A stretch of 64,000 nucleotides of DNA, taken from the NCBI GenBank assembly GCA_964548175.1, contig CAZJQS010000026.1, positions 4,498-68,497 of the forward strand, given 5' to 3'. Made by a program: the position numbers and the translations under genes. The notes beneath the pieces were generated by a model, which worked only from the letters and a program-made list of their open reading frames with translations, did not search any database and was not told where the DNA came from. Position 1 is the stretch's first letter; each line of letters begins with the position of its first letter. Below, one piece after another: positions 61,387 through 64,000 of the stretch. The stretch is from JANQPA01 sp964548175 (GTDB taxonomy: Bacteria > Bacteroidota > Bacteroidia > Chitinophagales > Saprospiraceae).

Positions 61387-62418
61387 ATGATAAAAACAGG
61401 AATCGTCGGCGCTACAGGCTATACCGGCTCAGAATTGCTGAGACTACTGTACCACCACCCTGAAGTCGATATACAGATCATCACCTCTGAAAGTAAAACG
61501 GGGCAGCAATTTTCTGATATCCACCCCGCCTTTACCGGACTGGTGGATCACGAGTTGCGATCAGCAGACGACATTTCCGGTATGGACCTGGACGCCGTTT
61601 TCTTAGCCCTTCCTCACGGTGTGTCCATGGATTATGTAAAAAAATTTCAGCCGAAGGGCTTTAAGATCGTGGACCTGTCCGGCGACTTTCGTCTTTCCAG
61701 CCCGGAAGTGTATGAATACTGGTACAAAAAAGACCATATTTTCCGGGAGGGATTTGATAAGGCGGTATATGGCCTGCCTGAATTGCACAAGCAAGCCATT
61801 GAAAAAGCCGATCTGGTAGCCAATCCAGGTTGTTATCCCACCACAGCTATTTTAGGGCTGGCTCCTTTGGTGCATCAGGACTTGATCGAAGCGGACAATC
61901 TCATTGTCGACGCCAAGTCCGGAACGACTGGAGCAGGTGTCAAAGTGAAGCCTGTAACACATTTTTCGAATGTGAATGACAATTTCAAAAGTTATGGCCT
62001 GAAAAACCACCGCCATACGATCGAGATCGAAGAGCAGCTTTCGGGACTGGGGGAAAATGGCGTCACCGTTCAATTTACGCCTCATTTATTGCCCGTAGAT
62101 AGAGGCATTCTGGCTACTATTTACAGTAAGCCGACAAAAGAAGTCAATGATGAAATGCTAAAAAATGCCTACGTCAATTTTTATGAAGGCCATCCCTTCG
62201 TTCGAATTCGGGATATAGCTCCGAGCTTGAAGGACGTAAGAGGAACTAATCTTTGTGATCTTTTCGTAACCTATGATGAACGCACCGACCGGATCATTAC
62301 GGTTTCAGTGATCGATAATTTAATCAAGGGAGCTGCCGGAGCCGCTATACAAAACCTGAACCTAATGTTCGGCTTGGACGAATGCATGGGGCTCAGATCG
62401 GTAGCGCTCAACCCATAA
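61387..62418 (+). CDS. argC: N-acetyl-gamma-glutamyl-phosphate reductase
   Basis: The 343-residue enzyme has the NADP motif GIVGATGYTGSELLRLL, the catalytic Cys149 in NPGCYPTTAILGLAP, AKSGTTGAGVKVKP, FTPHLLPVDRGILATIY and DNLIKGAAGAAIQNLNLMFG. It reduces acetylglutamyl phosphate to the semialdehyde. It lies 82 bases after argD and 18 bases before argJ. Confidence 0.95.
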   Translation: MIKTGIVGATGYTGSELLRLLYHHPEVDIQIITSESKTGQQFSDIHPAFTGLVDHELRSADDISGMDLDAVFLALPHGVSMDYVKKFQPKGFKIVDLSGDFRLSSPEVYEYWYKKDHIFREGFDKAVYGLPELHKQAIEKADLVANPGCYPTTAILGLAPLVHQDLIEADNLIVDAKSGTTGAGVKVKPVTHFSNVNDNFKSYGLKNHRHTIEIEEQLSGLGENGVTVQFTPHLLPVDRGILATIYSKPTKEVNDEMLKNAYVNFYEGHPFVRIRDIAPSLKDVRGTNLCDLFVTYDERTDRIITVSVIDNLIKGAAGAAIQNLNLMFGLDECMGLRSVALNP

Positions 62419-62436
62419 TCCATTCAAAAAAAGAAA

Positions 62437-63675
62437 ATGAGTATACCAACAAGAACAACGCAAATGGTTCAAAACCTGACCAATGTACGCGGCATCAGAT
62501 GCTGGGGAGCACACATTGGGATCAAATCATTACGCAGAGACCTGGCAATCATCTACTCCGAAGCACCGGCTAGCGCCGCCTGTGCCTTTACTCAAAATCA
62601 GGTGGTTGCTGAGCCCGTAAAGGTGTCCAGGGAAAACATCAAAAACGGCAGAGCGCAGGTAATCGTCTGTAATGCGGGAAACGCCAATGCCTGTACCGGA
62701 GAGCAGGGCAGAAAGGGCGCCGAAGCCATGGTGGCGGCTACTGCTGAAATGTTGAACATTCCGAAAGAAGATGTTATCATCGCTTCCACCGGTCTGATCG
62801 GCGAGCCTTTTCCCACTGAAAAGGTCGTGGAAGGGATCAAAGAAAATATTCCTAAACTATCTAACGATCCCAAAGCAGGTTCTTTTGCCGCCAATGCTAT
62901 CCTGACCACCGATACCTTCGCCAAGGAAGGGTTTATGGATTTTGAGATCAATGGCATGACGGTTAATCTGGCCGGCATCTCTAAAGGTTCCGGTATGATC
63001 CATCCCAATATGGCGACCATGTTGGGCTTCATCGTTTCAGATATCGCCATTGCTCCGGAATTGCTGCAGAAAACGGTCAGAGAGTGCGTCGATCGTTCTT
63101 TCAACATGATCACCGTTGACGGAGATACCTCCACCAACGACATGGTGGCCGTCATGTGTAACGGACTGGCCGGCAACGAGGAGATCACTTCTGAAGAGGA
63201 CAACGGCTATGTTTTTTTTAAGGAAAAATTGCAGGAGTTAATGATCCATCTGGCCAAGCTGATCGTCTCAGATGGCGAAGGTTGCTCCAAGTTTATCGAA
63301 TACCGGGTGTTTAATGCTCCTGACGAAACTTACGCCCGTAAATTAGTCAGAGGTATTTCCGATTCTTCCCTGGTTAAAACAGCTATGTTCGGTCGAGATC
63401 CTAACTGGGGGCGCATCATCTGCGCCGGCGGAAATTCAGGTGTGCCTTTTGATTACCATCAGGTCGATCTCTTTATCGGCAATGAAACTGATTTGGTTAA
63501 GGTCCTGGAAAGAGGAAGCCCGGTGGAATTTGACCGGAATTTCCTTAAACGTTTGCTCAAAGAATCTCACGTTCGGATTCATCTCGATCTCAACAATGGA
63601 GAGGCCGAGGGCGTCGGCTGGGGTACAGACCTGACTACGGATTATGTGATGTTTAATTCTGTCTACACCACTTGA
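62437..63675 (+). CDS. argJ: glutamate N-acetyltransferase / ornithine acetyltransferase
   Basis: The 412-residue Ntn-type protein has the autocleavage site at Ala193-Thr194 in GMIHPNMATMLGFI, which produces the catalytic N-terminal Thr. Other marks are CNAGNANACTGEQG, IIASTGLIGEPFP, TVDGDTSTNDMVAVM, IVSDGEGCSKFIEYRV and FGRDPNWGRIICAGG. It moves acetyl from acetylornithine to glutamate, closing the ornithine cycle. In Bacteroidota arginine genes usually rely on other routes, so an ArgJ here, without argF, argG or argH, hints at ornithine as the wanted product. Confidence 0.92.
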   Translation: MSIPTRTTQMVQNLTNVRGIRCWGAHIGIKSLRRDLAIIYSEAPASAACAFTQNQVVAEPVKVSRENIKNGRAQVIVCNAGNANACTGEQGRKGAEAMVAATAEMLNIPKEDVIIASTGLIGEPFPTEKVVEGIKENIPKLSNDPKAGSFAANAILTTDTFAKEGFMDFEINGMTVNLAGISKGSGMIHPNMATMLGFIVSDIAIAPELLQKTVRECVDRSFNMITVDGDTSTNDMVAVMCNGLAGNEEITSEEDNGYVFFKEKLQELMIHLAKLIVSDGEGCSKFIEYRVFNAPDETYARKLVRGISDSSLVKTAMFGRDPNWGRIICAGGNSGVPFDYHQVDLFIGNETDLVKVLERGSPVEFDRNFLKRLLKESHVRIHLDLNNGEAEGVGWGTDLTTDYVMFNSVYTT

Positions 63676-63708
63676 GAAATGCTTAAGTAAGTAGGTGAAC
63701 AAATTTAT

Positions 63709-63749
63709 CTATAACACATACATCGCCGCCGGCGGTGTATGTGTTATAG
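63709..63749. terminator. terminator hairpin 1 after argJ
   Basis: Two 20-base arms (63709-63728 and 63730-63749) pair around a single C with one T-G pair. The tip CGCCGCCGGCG is G/C-rich. It lies 33 bases after the argJ stop. Confidence 0.75.
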
Positions 63750-63785
63750 TATAACTTTCCCCCGCACGCGGGGGAAAGTTATACT
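63748..63785. terminator. terminator hairpin 2 after argJ
   Basis: 18-base perfect arms (63748-63765 and 63768-63785) with an AC loop and a run of five G/C pairs at the tip. Its first two bases overlap the end of hairpin 1, so the two structures compete or act in tandem. Confidence 0.75.
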
Positions 63786-63891
63786 TAAAATTGCTTCCTT
63801 CCTTAAGTGCCCGGACAGATTTAAGTTAATTTTATCTAAGCACAAAAATAAAACCATTTGAAATATAGGTTTTGTGGCGCATCTAGCTCCG

Positions 63892-64000
63892 ATTAAACGA
63901 ACCGTTTATAGCTGCCCAGAAATGGCAGAATAGCTCACCCCATGTCACCGCCCTGGGAAATTAAACGAACCGTTTATGGCTGCCCAGAAATGGCAGAATA
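63892..64000. repeat. 41-base direct repeat, two copies visible, cut by the window end
   Basis: Bases 63892-63932 and 63960-64000 are the same 41-base sequence with one difference (A/G at the 18th position). They are separated by 27 bases. The unit holds two small inverted repeats (AAACGAACCGTTT and TGCCCAGAAATGGCA). More copies may follow outside the window. It could be a tandem repeat, a mobile-element end or, less likely, the first units of a CRISPR array. Confidence 0.6.

Noticed and set aside
63892..64000. Calling a CRISPR array at the right edge
   Set aside because: Only two repeats and one 27-base interval are visible, the repeat has two internal palindromes, and no cas gene is in view.

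Overview
The window looks like a marine Bacteroidota genome of the Saprospiria type (Lewinella/Phaeodactylibacter/Haliscomenobacter-like). This rests on a SprB-repeat/OmpA surface protein, Bacteroidota promoters (TTTG-N19-TAnnTTTG), very few Shine-Dalgarno sites, a carboxypeptidase-D-domain TonB receptor, a two-component-propeller hybrid sensor, and a TPR-like protein of a type I associate with Saprospiria. One 100-N scaffold gap (36941-37040) shows that this is a draft assembly.

Layout. 1-11 kb holds the start of a membrane-anchored protein, a 1960-residue SprB/OmpA protein, a DUF418 protein, an S9 peptidase and MsrA. 11.4-14 kb is regulatory: an ECF sigma factor, a TPR-like protein and a small secreted peptide with a textbook promoter. 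14.1-33.8 kb is the centrepiece, a co-directional biosynthetic cluster that I read as a ribosomal lipopeptide (RiPP) locus. It contains a TonB receptor, two TPR lipoprotein-like genes, a ketoreductase, a ketosynthase and an ACP. Next come four tandem 46-48-residue precursor peptides sharing an ELE(D/E)RFEMTVA(A/S)VDTARC block. They are followed by an M50 protease, an arginase with an N-terminal RRE/PqqD-like domain, an LpxL-type acyltransferase with a C-terminal RRE-like domain, an acyl-AMP ligase, a phosphopantetheinyl transferase, a FabZ-like dehydratase and a chain-length-factor-like ketosynthase without its catalytic residues. The inferred route is: the cassette builds an unusual acyl chain on its own ACP, the arginase turns a peptide Arg into ornithine, the acyltransferase puts the chain on the peptide, and the M50 protease releases the product.

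33.9-37 kb holds a candidate small RNA, a sugar-type sodium symporter, an unknown membrane protein and an isoaspartyl methyltransferase broken by the gap. 37.2-45.4 kb is a signalling operon: hybrid kinase, response regulator, kinase-receiver-class III cyclase, and a Pycsar-type membrane effector (DUF5706-like). 46.6-50.9 kb is an alpha-glucan locus in which both glycoside hydrolases (GH97 and GH13) have lost their catalytic cores.

51.4-63.7 kb is a co-directional run: GNAT, sodium symporter, Orr-like racemase, ATP-grasp ligase, a papain-like protein of unknown function, alanine racemase, then ArgB, ArgD, ArgC and ArgJ. It encodes ornithine synthesis from glutamate plus D-amino-acid and ligase functions, without ArgF/G/H. 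It may be a second specialised pathway built on ornithine. It ends in two back-to-back terminators, and the window closes inside a 41-bp repeat.
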